From Acanthaster planci (lineage: Eukaryota > Echinodermata > Asteroidea > Valvatida > Acanthasteridae), in assembly GCF_001949145.1 (NCBI RefSeq), contig NW_019091415.1, positions 1,105,853 through 1,169,852 of the forward strand: a stretch of 64,000 bases of DNA, in the 5' to 3' direction. Each line of letters starts with the position of its first letter. Positions within the stretch are counted from its first letter, which is position 1. Shown here piece after piece: positions 53,884 to 64,000 of the stretch. The notes below the pieces were generated by a model. The model made no database searches. It saw nothing but the letters and a program-made list of their open reading frames with translations, and was not told the origin of the DNA. The translations under genes and the position numbers were made by a program.

Positions 53884-55119
53884 CTGTGTGCATAAAATAA
53901 AATAAACCCAAACTCAACAGTTTGTCCTTAATCTGATGTTACATATTGAACTGTCGGGACTTTCAACATTCGGCACACTTTCAATGTTCGTTCGTTCACA
54001 TTGGCCAAAGAAGGCCCTTGTGACTGTCAATGCGTCACAAATGAGGGGAAAGACACATAGTAGACGCGTCTCAAGGCGATGACCTTGCTTGTTTCATTCT
54101 ATTCCATCGCATGGGTTTGGCTGTTACAGGTTTGCACGTTTATAAGCTAAAGCTTGGCAGCAGGACGCGGCGGCAAGTGTACTTCAATATGGCCTGAGGT
54201 TGAAAATCCCCTGTTTACTTGAGTTGAGAAAGGTATGTTGAAGCACATAAGAGCTAATGTTTAACTGGCGGACAATTAATGCATATAGTGACATCCTTCA
54301 CATTACGTTTCTGATCAAAAAGGTATAAGCTAATCTTGTATCACGATGATCTTCCAGTTCCAAGCTCATTCAGTTTCTTCTACAAACCGAAAGAATATCG
54401 CGTCCATTTAGAGGTGCTCAAAATTAAAAATTACGGTGGCCTAGACATCTTGCCTTTATCAAACAAGTCAATTTGTTAAAACTAAGTCCTTTTGAATGAA
54501 TTATGCAGTTTCTGTATAGTGCTTACTTTTTAAAAGTGCTAATTGTTGTGATAAATAACAAATCACTTCATAATATGTTGAATGACCTAAAAAATTAGAC
54601 AGGTGTAATTTTATGAAGTAACACACTTAAAACTTTTTATTTCATACATAATAGACCTAACATTGTTAACCGTATCACAAGTTCATATAGACTCAAATGA
54701 GAATGCTAGATGCAAACAAGCAATGCAAATTTAAAAAAAAAAGTAACCCCGCCTGATTCTTTGTGCATTAAATATCTGGGAAAGTTAAACTTGCGTCTCT
54801 GTCCGTTAAGGGGTCCTCCTGGCCAAAATGAGTGTAATTCGTTGTCTTTGTAATTCCCAGCCCTTTGGAGAATACACAAAATACAAAATCATTGTTGTGT
54901 AATTGGAAAACCTAGATAACATCAACTGCGACGGAAGTAAAATCATAATTTTGGAATCAAGTCAAATTGTATTTTCTGTGATCTTTACTTTGTTCAGGAT
55001 GCAACATGGACTTTTACTATTCTGTTCAATCTGTTATTTTTTTTTTAATCTAATAGTGTTAATTAATTAATTATGTCATTATCTGACAAATCAACAGAGT
55101 TGTGACGGTCACTAAGTTG

Positions 55120-55200
55120 TGTGAATCGAGTCAAGTCGAGTCATTAGGTAAAGAGGTCAAATCGAGTCGAATCAAGGTGTTTGTAGTCAAGTCAAGTGTA
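55120..55200. repeat. TCGAGTC-rich degenerate repeat
   Basis: Repeated TCGAGTCAAGTCGAGTC-like motifs, the inverse of the GACTCGAC-rich stretch at 57820-57945. Such stretches occur in some hAT-type transposons; assignment is uncertain. Confidence 0.35.
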
Positions 55201-56609
55201 TGTTTTCCTATTAATTTTGCACTCCTTTCATTTAAATTTGCTTAAAAGAAAGTTTATTTTCGTCAAAGAAGGCCATCCGCCCCAAACGTCGATTCCACTT
55301 TCGAAATAACACCACTTTCAGAGCACTGGAATTCAAGAAAGAAAACATTTTTATTCTTCCCATTTATCGTCATTTTTGTCTCACTCTGGGAATGGCATTA
55401 GATTAGAAATTCGTTTGTTGCCATTCATTTTACCGATTTAATCATTCAATTTCGTCAGTGGCATGACTGAAGATTTTATGACGGACATATTAAATGCATT
55501 TGAAGTGCAGTTGCAATTATTAAATTAACTCATGAAAACACTTTTACATTCCTATTGGTTAAATGCTTTCCTGGCAAGGTTTAAACTAAGGTTAAATGGG
55601 ACACAAAGGTGCATTTTGGAATTCAGAAATTTACTGCAGCATCCCTTGAAATGAGCATTTTATTCAAAATTGTAAATACTGATTCCGTATTTACAAGGCT
55701 TTGAAAGTGTTGGATTCAACGTTTCCAAAGAATGGTCACTGACTGTACTCATACTAAATGCCTTTCCAGTTTAGATTGGTGTTAATGCTGTCGCAGGTGT
55801 AACAACTTCAGACGGTTGTTGACCGGAAAGAAGACTTTTGAAGGGTTAATAAAATGAGTTTTTCTTTGACAGACTTCTTGCGCAACTTTGTACTGTTTTT
55901 CATATGTGGAAATTATCAAGACATCCTTTGGGGTTCAATGCACCGAAAAGTGTACTCTTTTGAACATTTAACATTGTCCATATTTTTCCGGGTAACGGTT
56001 GCTGTGATGTCATTTTGAGAAGACAATGCTCAGTTTACGTTTTGTGCTCCAAAACGGTGAACCCAAAAACTTACTCATCGAAACAGTTTTGAGCAATTGT
56101 TACTTGATAGGTTATTGCCATGAACCTTCACAGTAATAAATCTCCAAAGAAAAGGGAAGTTTATGAAAGTAAACTATTTTCCCAATTGCTTGTACACAAA
56201 TCAATGCAACATTGAGGGTTCTCGATGAGGTGACGTCACAATTTTTGGTCATGAAAAAGAATATCTTCAATAGCATAAAAATAATAAAATATCAAATCAA
56301 ATATCTTTCGAATGAGCAAAACAAAAATAAACACACACATGCATACAGTCTGAAATGATTTTCATCCCACACACCCTTTATTGGCAATATTTTGCTTAGT
56401 ACACGTAAGAGGAAGCAGGAAATACCAAAACAATTGTAGATACTGCACACCTATTACATTAGTAGTACCCCCTCATCGGCAAAGAATATGAGGCTGGTGG
56501 TAGGTTTTTTGTTTGCTTTTTTTTTTTACCGAGTTAGCGTACGGAGCAAACGCGTGGACATTGTACGGGGCTGGAAATGTAACACAGCTACACAAATAAA
56601 AAGAAAATT

Positions 56610-56795
56610 GTCACGCACGAACGTTATACTTTCATGGTCGTATGTCACAGTTTTAGTTTCACGTACGTACATGAAAAATGTTTATACGTTTAAACTATCA
56701 CGTCCATACGTGACAGTTTAAATTGCACGTGAAAACTGCTTGTTTTATGTACGTACGTGTTCGTGCGTACGTGAAAGTATCGCATGAAAAAAAAT
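56610..56795. repeat. palindrome-rich CGTACG cluster
   Basis: Repeated CACGTACGTAC and CGTACGTG motifs. The arms ATACTTTCATGG (left) and the inverse of CGTGAAAGTAT (right) could fold back. No coding content. Confidence 0.45.
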
Positions 56796-57819
56796 TATGT
56801 GTAGGCCTATGGCGATAACAAGTTTCCGAGGAAACCGTTCTTGTTCCCTGGATCTATCTCATTCAATGCACTGGCAATCTGTAGAATGGGGTGGTGGGTT
56901 CCAGTCATGCCTCACTTTCATTTTTAGTTAACTGTGGCAACATTCAATTATAATTAATCACATACTCAAAATTATTCAACAGCGTGAATGAAATTAATTT
57001 CTGATGGACTTTATTTTACCACTTTCATTTTTGTTTTCAGGTCCCCAACAAAGGGAAGCCATTTTTACCGTGTTCCCTGAATTCCTCACTTTCAGTTGGT
57101 TCAAAACATTACACGTATATATAATTAATTTCACATTTCAAATAATGCATAAGAATGATGCCTTTAATATGGTTCCAAAAATAAAAATGTTAACCCGGCT
57201 TTCGATTCACCTATGGCCGAAAGATGATTTATACCAATTACTGTCAGTATTCGATAAAGGGAAAATCTCTCCATTTTAAACAAACGTGTGACAAGTCATT
57301 GTTGCCTCTTCTGTTGTCCATTTAGCCCACTTGTTCCTTTCAACGCGGGGGAAAAAGTATTTGATTTGAAAGGATGCATAGTGTTGGAAAGAAACTATTC
57401 TTCAAAAATATCCACTTGGACCCCGAAAGACTCTATTGTTTATCCCGAAACGAAGATAATAAAAACTAAAAATCCAATTATATCTACAAATTTATGTTTA
57501 CCAAAAAGTCAATGGATCGCGATAGGTTTTTCCAGAAAGGTCAAAAAGGAAAAGTGTATAGGTTACATGTACGAATTGATTTAATTTGCTGTTTCGAATA
57601 AATTACATGCATCAGAAGTATAAAAGGACAGGAAGCAACGTCCAAACAATTTCTTTGTCATCGCCGTGTTTTTACCGACCTGATCTGAGCTCGGAGAGTG
57701 ACAAAACCTTTGACTTTTGTGTAGTTATTCCAACATGCTTGATTTAAGTAGCAGTTCGCCGAAGTATATTTTCGTTCAGTAAATGACCGCTGCTACTAAA
57801 TATTTGTTCCAAATGGCAA

Positions 57820-58610
57820 TTTCGAGTCAATGACTCGACCCGTGTCCGACCCAAGTCACAATTTTTGGCAACTCGACTTGACTCTACTGGAGTCACCGTA
57901 CTGGGAGCATAATTATGGCTCGACTCGACTCGAATCCCAAAATGAAAGCAAACTTCTTTGCGAAAAAAATTTTGCAATGACTGACAGTGCTGTTTATAGT
58001 TTTCATTATTATCACCAAGTCACATTTGGTGTGACCACATCGTCACCGACACCATGAACTGACACTCAGATGCAAGTGGGTGTCAGTTCGTGAAAATCAA
58101 CAATATCCGTTTCAATAACCAGCACCCATTAGTGCGCCCGCACAATGGACACTTCAGATAAATGGACTGACTTTTTACCAACTGACACTCCAGCTTATTG
58201 CGGCAATTGAGCGCAGAGAAAAATGCTTTGAAAGGTTTTACATGAATTTAATCCATCCATATACTCTCTGTCTTACCCCAATATGTAATTGAAATTTGTG
58301 TTAACTAGTGAAATCAAGACCGGTAGGCCTATCAGTTCGTGAAAACGATCATGCACGAAGTGCACGCTAGAAGTGGTGCCAGAGCGTGAAAATAAATATA
58401 ACTCAGTTTGCTAAAATGCGCACATTAACAAAATGAGATCACCGCGCAAGACTGAGTGTCACTGTCAGTTCGTGGTGTCGGTGACGACATGTAATAACCC
58501 AGAGGTAAATGCCAGAAAATGACGTTCTCTCATGTTTTTATTTTTCATATTTTTCTCATCTAGTTGTGACTCTAATTGACTCGAGCTAAATACTCGACTC
58601 GACGTGTAAA
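57820..58610. repeat. GACTCGAC-rich sequence split by a MITE
   Basis: GACTCGAC motifs cluster at 57830-57945 and again at 58570-58605. Between them lies an inverted-repeat element (58037-58491). It may be a degraded older transposon with a younger insertion. Confidence 0.4.
58037..58491. mobile_element. MITE with CATCGTCACCGACACC ends
   Basis: Left CATCGTCACCGACACCATGA then ACTGACACT; right inverse AGTGTCACTGTCAGTTCGTG then GTGTCGGTGACGACATG. About 455 bp, non-coding, with extra internal TGTCAGTTCGTG copies. Confidence 0.65.
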
Positions 58611-58619
58611 AAATATATT

Positions 58620-58770
58620 GACCCCCAATCTGCAAACAAATTTCAACCCCTTTGTGCAAAAAATATTGACCCCCTATGCGCAAGAAATGTATACACCCCC
58701 TACGGAATAAAAATTGACCCCTGTGCGCAAGAAATGTATACACCCCGTACGGAAAAAGTATTCATCCCTG
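58620..58770. repeat. tandem repeat, period about 47 bp
   Basis: GCGCAAGAAATGTATACACC starts at 58678 and again at 58725, with degenerate copies upstream (GTGCAAAAAATATTGACC). Confidence 0.6.
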
Positions 58771-58856
58771 GCACTATCCGGCTTCCGTAGTACCCGGCTT
58801 CTGTACCACTGTGAAGTCTTTATAATGGACATCAACAGTTCAGTGTGACGCAAGGG

Positions 58857-59813
58857 GGTCTCTACGTAAGCCCAATCGTCCAAGGTTTTAAAGTACATTT
58901 GTTATTGCGAAATAACGCAATAATTTTGCGAAATAACGCAATAGTTTTGTGAAATACGCATACAAGAAGAAAGCGCCCTCAATTGTCAGCCGTCCAAAAC
59001 CAAGAGCAGCAAGGCAACACCTGGCCCGTTTTCCAATACTCAACTATGGCTCCGTATCAGACTTCAACTGTTTTTAGCACTAGCTGACTTTGAAGCTGTA
59101 AGCGCAGTAATCAGTCTAATAGTGCCACAGAACATGAAATAAGATGCAAAAAACAACAATTACAGTAATCCAATGTAATTTAAATGCTTCAGGCCCACAA
59201 TCGCGGATTGGTTCGGGGAACGAAGCCTTCGCGGAGACGAAGTCGAGTATTGGAAAACGGCCCTGCTTGATAAGGTGAATCCTGCCAATAAGCACTTTTG
59301 TTCAATGCATCCATCGGCATCCATTTTGAAATCCAGATTCTTGTGTTTGCTTCAGTAAAAAAAAGAGCAACATCGACTATGGACGACTTATGTCGACATG
59401 TCTTCTTCTAAATAGTCCATATTGCGACAAACGTCGCTTTAATGTTCTTAAACTTACAATAACACGGTGATTCACAGCTAGAAACCATTAAATGTCAGAA
59501 TACCTTAAACCAAGAGAGATGTAAAAGCTTCAAGGGTTTTAAACCTCATGTTCCTTTACAGACGATTACCCATGTAGGCCTACACAATCAACGAAACAAC
59601 AGTTATCACGACAAGCTGATCAGTTTCGCAAAAGTATAGCGTTATTTCGCAACAGTATTGCGCTATTTTGCAATAATATTAGGTTATTTCGTAAAAGTAT
59701 TGGGTTATTTCGCAAAAAAAGTATTAAGTCATTTCGCAAAACTATTGCGTTCTTTCGCAATGAAAAAAATACGTACTTCAAAAACCTGGCACGATTGGGC
59801 TTTCGTAGGTCTC
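58857..59813. mobile_element. foldback element with subterminal tandem arrays
   Basis: Ends GGTCTCTACGTAAGCCCAAT and the inverse ATTGGGCTTTCGTAGGTCTC. Just inside each end lies an array of AAATAACGCAATAGTTTTGC-type units (about 58911-58960) or its inverse GTTATTTCGCAAAAGTATTG (about 59622-59765). The right array is longer. The centre has no recognisable transposase. Confidence 0.65.
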
Positions 59814-60054
59814 GCTGTGCAGTTCGAAATCAATCCGTAATTTGCGTTTCATCGCGAACTGTGCAAAATTAGAGGATAATGCCATTCTGAACATTTCCCT
59901 CATAGGAAGCAAAAAAGATGCAGATAGCGATGCAGAATACAATGGGTTGGAGAATTTAATAGCAAAACTAGACTTTGCTGAAAGACGCAAACTGCGTGTA
60001 CGTCAAATGGAGGATAAATAAAAAAACATTCCCAAATCGACTATTATTTCGATT

Positions 60055-60720
60055 ATTTCAGTTTCAGTTTCAGTTTATTTTTCCTCTCCACTTATGCAAA
60101 AACAAACAAATACATGTGACATATACAGTGGACAGGAAGTGGAGAGGTCTGACAAGGCTTTAACCCTGATAACTTAATAAGTTACAAATATGATTTGAGA
60201 ACACTAGACTAGGGACTAATACATAAACAAGTAAAGGAGGATGACAAAGCAGTATCGAATAGAAATTACACGTACTATCAGTATAATTAATTTACAATGG
60301 ATGATGATTCAGGACATGATATATACAGCAACAATCAGTCATGATAAGAGTAATTATATGAGAAATATGTGATTAAATGAGAAAGTCAAAGTATTTGATG
60401 TGCATTGAGAAAGGAGTCGTAAAAATTACTTTGAAAACATTAATGCTACTTGCAATTTTCAAGGATGCATTTTAATGGAGCATTCCACAATTTTGGACCC
60501 TGGTATTAAACAGTTGTAAGATAGATATTAGTTCGGGTAAGAGAGGTATGAAAATAAGAACTTGGCGAGTAGAATGAGAGTAGATAACGTGGTTTCTAGA
60601 GAGTATAGAAGTAATGCAATTAGGAAGTACATTGTGAGATAACTGATACATCAATGTTCCAAGTTGGAAATGCAATATCTTTAAGTTTCAGGGTTCTGAA
60701 ATGAGTAAAAAAAGATTTGT
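60055..60720 (-). mobile_element. 3' end of a CR1-like non-LTR retrotransposon
   Basis: On the minus strand, an open frame (60675-60472) reads YQLSHNVLPNCITSIL, HSTRQVLIFIPLLP and NTRVQNCGM, resembling the C-terminal region of LINE ORF2. It is followed by a non-coding tail ending in repeated CTGAAA units (TTTCAG on the plus strand, about 60055-60076), a typical LINE microsatellite tail. 5'-truncated and decayed. Confidence 0.5.
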
Positions 60721-61368
60721 ATGGGTAAGATAGAGCTACTAACTATTCATAGAGCCCCCTTTTTGGCAAAACCAATCAATTTAACAGGGGTGCACTTCCC
60801 CATGCTAGGATGCCGTTATTCAGACAAGGTAAAACAAGGTACAGTAATAAAGAGTTTTGTATAAGGAGAATAAGACATGCTGCAGCAAATATGTTTCAAG
60901 TCCATTTATGATACCAAAATATCCAGACACTAGTTTATATTATTTCAAAAATCAACTTAGGGTTTCCATGAAAGATTATTATCTATGTATAGCCTAGAAA
61001 CATTTTACAACTAGTTCATTTTCGCCTTCGTGTAGCCAATTTAAAAAAAATTACACTCTATCCATGAATAAATCCCTATTTTGTAAGATTCAAACAATGG
61101 CCACACGCTTTTATTCCACTCTTGCTATTTTTTTCAATTTCTTGTTAGTGTATTTTTCTTTTTTAATTTCAGGTAAATGATAGGCCTATCAGATGTGGAT
61201 GAGGATTTCTAAGCATTGTGAAATTATAGAAAACATTAAACTAATCACGATTTTCCAAAATTTTTCAAAAAAGATTGAAAATTCTCCGTTAAACCGAAAT
61301 AATACAACTCAAAAGAAGTTCAAAAAGAAGTCGCCCTGAACACCCCGCACATTGCAACTTTTCTTACC

Positions 61369-61650
61369 TTTCACAGTCCGGCAGACGAGCTGACTCCAGA
61401 TACAACTTAGTTTTGTTGGTTATCTTGATGATGAGTGACACAAATCAGTAAAAGACTGGTAGAAAAGGGAAGTAATTCCTGTAAAACAAAAAGGGGAAGC
61501 TCATAAAAAACAAACAGTGCGCTGGAGAACAAAATCGAGTGCCCGATAGCGCCATGTATAGCGGTTGCTCATTGGTTTGAAGGATCAGCGGTTACATCCT
61601 ACAAGCGCATGCGCTCGGCGTCGTAAAGTCAACAAAAGCTAAAGGCCGCG
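61369..61650 (-). promoter_or_regulatory. possible gene 2 promoter and 5' UTR exon
   Basis: On the minus strand, GTGAAAG|GTAAGAAAAG at 61368 is a strong donor after about 50-100 bases of possible leader. Upstream lie a GCGCATGCGC palindrome (about 61606-61615, NRF1-type site) and a CCAATGAG box (about 61571-61578), features of TATA-less promoters. The first coding exon of gene 2 needs such an upstream exon. The link across 7.5 kb is inference. Confidence 0.3.
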
Positions 61651-64000
61651 TCCGAATTACTTCACAGCGACTTGGAATTATGAGATTCTATGGTATATAG
61701 TGGCTGAAGCAACTATCATAGACACCAGCGTAATTTCAAGTTACAGTCAAGTGAGTCGGAAAGATCCTTGGCCAACGATGCCTCCGAGTCGTCCACTTAT
61801 CCATAGGCCCATTCAAATTTTAAATTGAATCTTCCATTATCTAAGCATTTGAACATCAACAGTGTATCAGGATTCGGTATTTGACCACTCTTTCGATAAA
61901 TAAATTTATTCATAACGGTCATTTTGTTCATTCAAAATGCCTTAGAAGCCTTGGGAACAGGTTCATCAGCAATCGAATTTAATCAACTGGCAAAAACAGT
62001 AATTTTCAGTATTCTTTCTGCATATCCGTTCACGTGGTATGTGCTTCCTTATTCGTATTTCTATGAATGATTTTCCAAGGAAACGAAAGCAGAAATGACT
62101 TGCAATTAAATCCACGCGAAAACAAAAACAAATAGTGTTTTTCTGCCCCTACTGACTAACACCATCATTTCGAGAGGCAGAAATTGTCTTTTACACACTT
62201 GTCACACGGCAAATCCTGTAGTTACTAGGGCATTTTTTTAAATACAACACCAAGCACAAGAAGAATTTATCGCAGTTATAGGATGAAGAAGAACCTGAGA
62301 AATTTAGAGGGAGCGAACACGCGTCAATAGTTTGGAATCGCCAATCGACATAATCAATGTTGTCTATAGCTGCAGGATCTGGCCATGCGGTTAAGTTCAG
62401 ACGTGAGAACGCGTCCTGACAGGGGGTGACATGATCATGGACCTCCTTGCCCACTCACTGTAATAGACAACCACCATTTGGGCGACTTACCTCTAACTGC
62501 AAAATATACGACACACGAAATAATGATATAAATATCAATGTTGTGCAAGGCGGAGATCACTGTGCAAAAAAATCCCCAAGCAAAATGAGGAGCCTTTGAA
62601 GAAGTGGGATACATGTGATGAAATCTGCAGAGAAAGCAGTTTATTCACGTAAAATGCTAATAAAGGGTTTTCCCGGCCAATTTCGGAAAATGCACGATCT
62701 AAGTTGTAAAAAAACGATTTCGATTTACAGTAGATTTTGAAAACCTGGTTTCATTTTTGCAATAACGAGCATTCGACGTTGTTTTGCATCCTTCAAATAA
62801 ATGAACGTGCATTACGTATCAAGTGGTTACAAATACGTGACAGGGATTTGGGATTGACGTATTCCTTGCCAATCACAACAAATGTGCATTCTTATTATTT
62901 TACCATGACCTGTCAGAAGTGGGTATTCATTTCATTTGCTGTGATTTAAAATTGCAAAATATACGTTCAATTTGAATATACAAGGCTACACAAATCACGA
63001 CACAAAGGTCACAAAAATGTCAAGTTACTCAGTGCTCATTTTCCCCTGATTCCTGAGACCACGACACCGAGGCATGCACGTGACTGCTTATGACCTTCAC
63101 ATCTAGCCCTGCTTTAAGTCACATCTTTTCCACGAGACTGTTGCATTCAGAGGTGTTCGTTCTGAAACTACACATTCTAGACCTAAGAACGACCAAAATG
63201 CAGGCAATGGCCTCCCCAAAATGCTGAAAATTCCTAAAATTTCAAATCGCTCAATTTTTTTCCTGAGGAATTAGTCTGAATGGTTTCTTGAAATTACAGT
63301 CATTTTATAGACCCAAAGAAACGTTTTAGCGTGTCTATTTAGTGGCTGTTTTCTTGTCACACGTCTTGTGTAAATAAAAGGCATGGGGGATCATCTCGAA
63401 AATTGACAGCTTGATGACTGCTGGAGTGGTGTAAAATAAACTAGCCTCTCGAGGTAATCCACGGGATATTATATTTGCCCAAGGCGAGGCCGAGGGGAAA
63501 TAGAATGTTCCACTTATCCCCAGTATTCATTTGCGCACACTGCGCATATTTCAATATTGAAATTCTCCCACATCACGATAAGCTCCTTTCAAACGCCTTG
63601 AAAGAGACTGTTCAGTTTAAGCTGAAGCATTTCTCGATCAGAGAGCACAAAACTTGAAGCCCAACAGAAATCTTCAAAAGTTGTCTTATTGGACTCTATG
63701 CGATCGCATCAATTAATTCTTTCAGTTTACTAAGCACTGATCGTGTATGCTATCGAATTGTTTTTACATGTCCTTACAAACTCAACTCTGCAGTTGACGT
63801 CGACGTCGCCTGTCTATAAAAATGCTCTTACACAAGTACATGTATAAAACACTTGCAATTGTGGTCTGTACTTTGACAAGCGCCAACTTCCTTTTAGGAG
63901 ATGAGTATTGTATACATTCTGTTTATTTTTGACGTTACAGTCTTTACGGTTGTACTTGTATAGTAATTCACAATGGATCAACTTCGAAACTTGCCCATTA
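61651..64000. other. right end of window, no supported gene
   Basis: No recognisable coding exon. One minus-strand open frame (62191-62454) reads a plausible but unknown peptide and is discussed among the rejected items. Otherwise AT-rich sequence. Confidence 0.4.

Larger units (their letters stand above)
53884..61368. other. probable long 5' intron of gene 2, repeat-rich
   Basis: No coding exon is recognised on either strand. The short open frames at 56488-56721, 57004-57279 and 57288-57584 have no recognisable domain or splice support. The stretch holds TCGAC-rich segments, several inverted-repeat elements and a LINE fragment, listed separately. Confidence 0.4.

Noticed and set aside
62191-62454. 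Minus-strand frame with LNLTAWPDPAAIDNIDYVDW, resembling a WPD loop
   Set aside because: No other phosphatase motif is nearby, the context around WPD is not PTP-like, and the upstream acceptor would place a stop in frame. Probably chance, though it could be an exon of an unknown gene; transcript data would settle it.

Overview
This is a eukaryotic (animal) genomic window. It has many short exons bounded by GT-AG introns, a 319-base assembly gap (46473-46791), and many short inverted-repeat elements. The protein families and the AT-rich, MITE-dense introns fit an invertebrate deuterostome, with an echinoderm or hemichordate more likely than amphioxus. The species cannot be fixed from the sequence alone.

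Two genes fill most of the window. Both encode receptor-type protein tyrosine phosphatases (RPTPs), and they lie tail to tail. Gene 1 (+, 621-24458, 33 coding exons, about 1623 aa) reads as signal peptide, two Ig-like domains, three laminin-type EGF repeats, four FN3 domains, a membrane-proximal FN3-like domain, one TM helix, an active phosphatase domain D1 and a dead phosphatase domain D2. Its Ig-Ig-EGF-EGF-EGF block has the same order and spacing as the ectodomain of vertebrate Tie/Tek receptor kinases. It therefore looks like a Tie-type ectodomain joined to a phosphatase instead of a kinase.

Gene 2 (-, 53874 down to 29587, 24 coding exons, about 1257 aa if one frame break is ignored) is a paralogue with the same intron positions and several exons of identical length. 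It has no Ig/EGF block, two additional FN3 domains, extra juxtamembrane exons and a single phosphatase domain. D1 keeps its Cys and Arg, but the general-acid loop reads WPGD instead of WPD. The protein stops just after D1, so there is no D2. The TM exon is one base short of the length its neighbouring splice phases need. An upstream non-coding exon and promoter near 61.4-61.7 kb are possible.

Layout: 1-620 is upstream sequence; 621-24458 is gene 1; 24459-29586 is a gene-free shared 3' region; 29587-53883 is the coding part of gene 2; 53884-64000 is its probable long first intron, a possible promoter and repeat-rich sequence. Introns hold a tRNA-derived SINE, several MITEs, a TTAA-flanked foldback element with about 200-bp arms, nested elements around the gap, and a LINE 3' end.

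Together the two genes suggest local duplication and exon shuffling of a receptor phosphatase. Almost all ectodomain exons have phase 1-1 borders, so whole domains could be gained or lost without breaking the reading frame.
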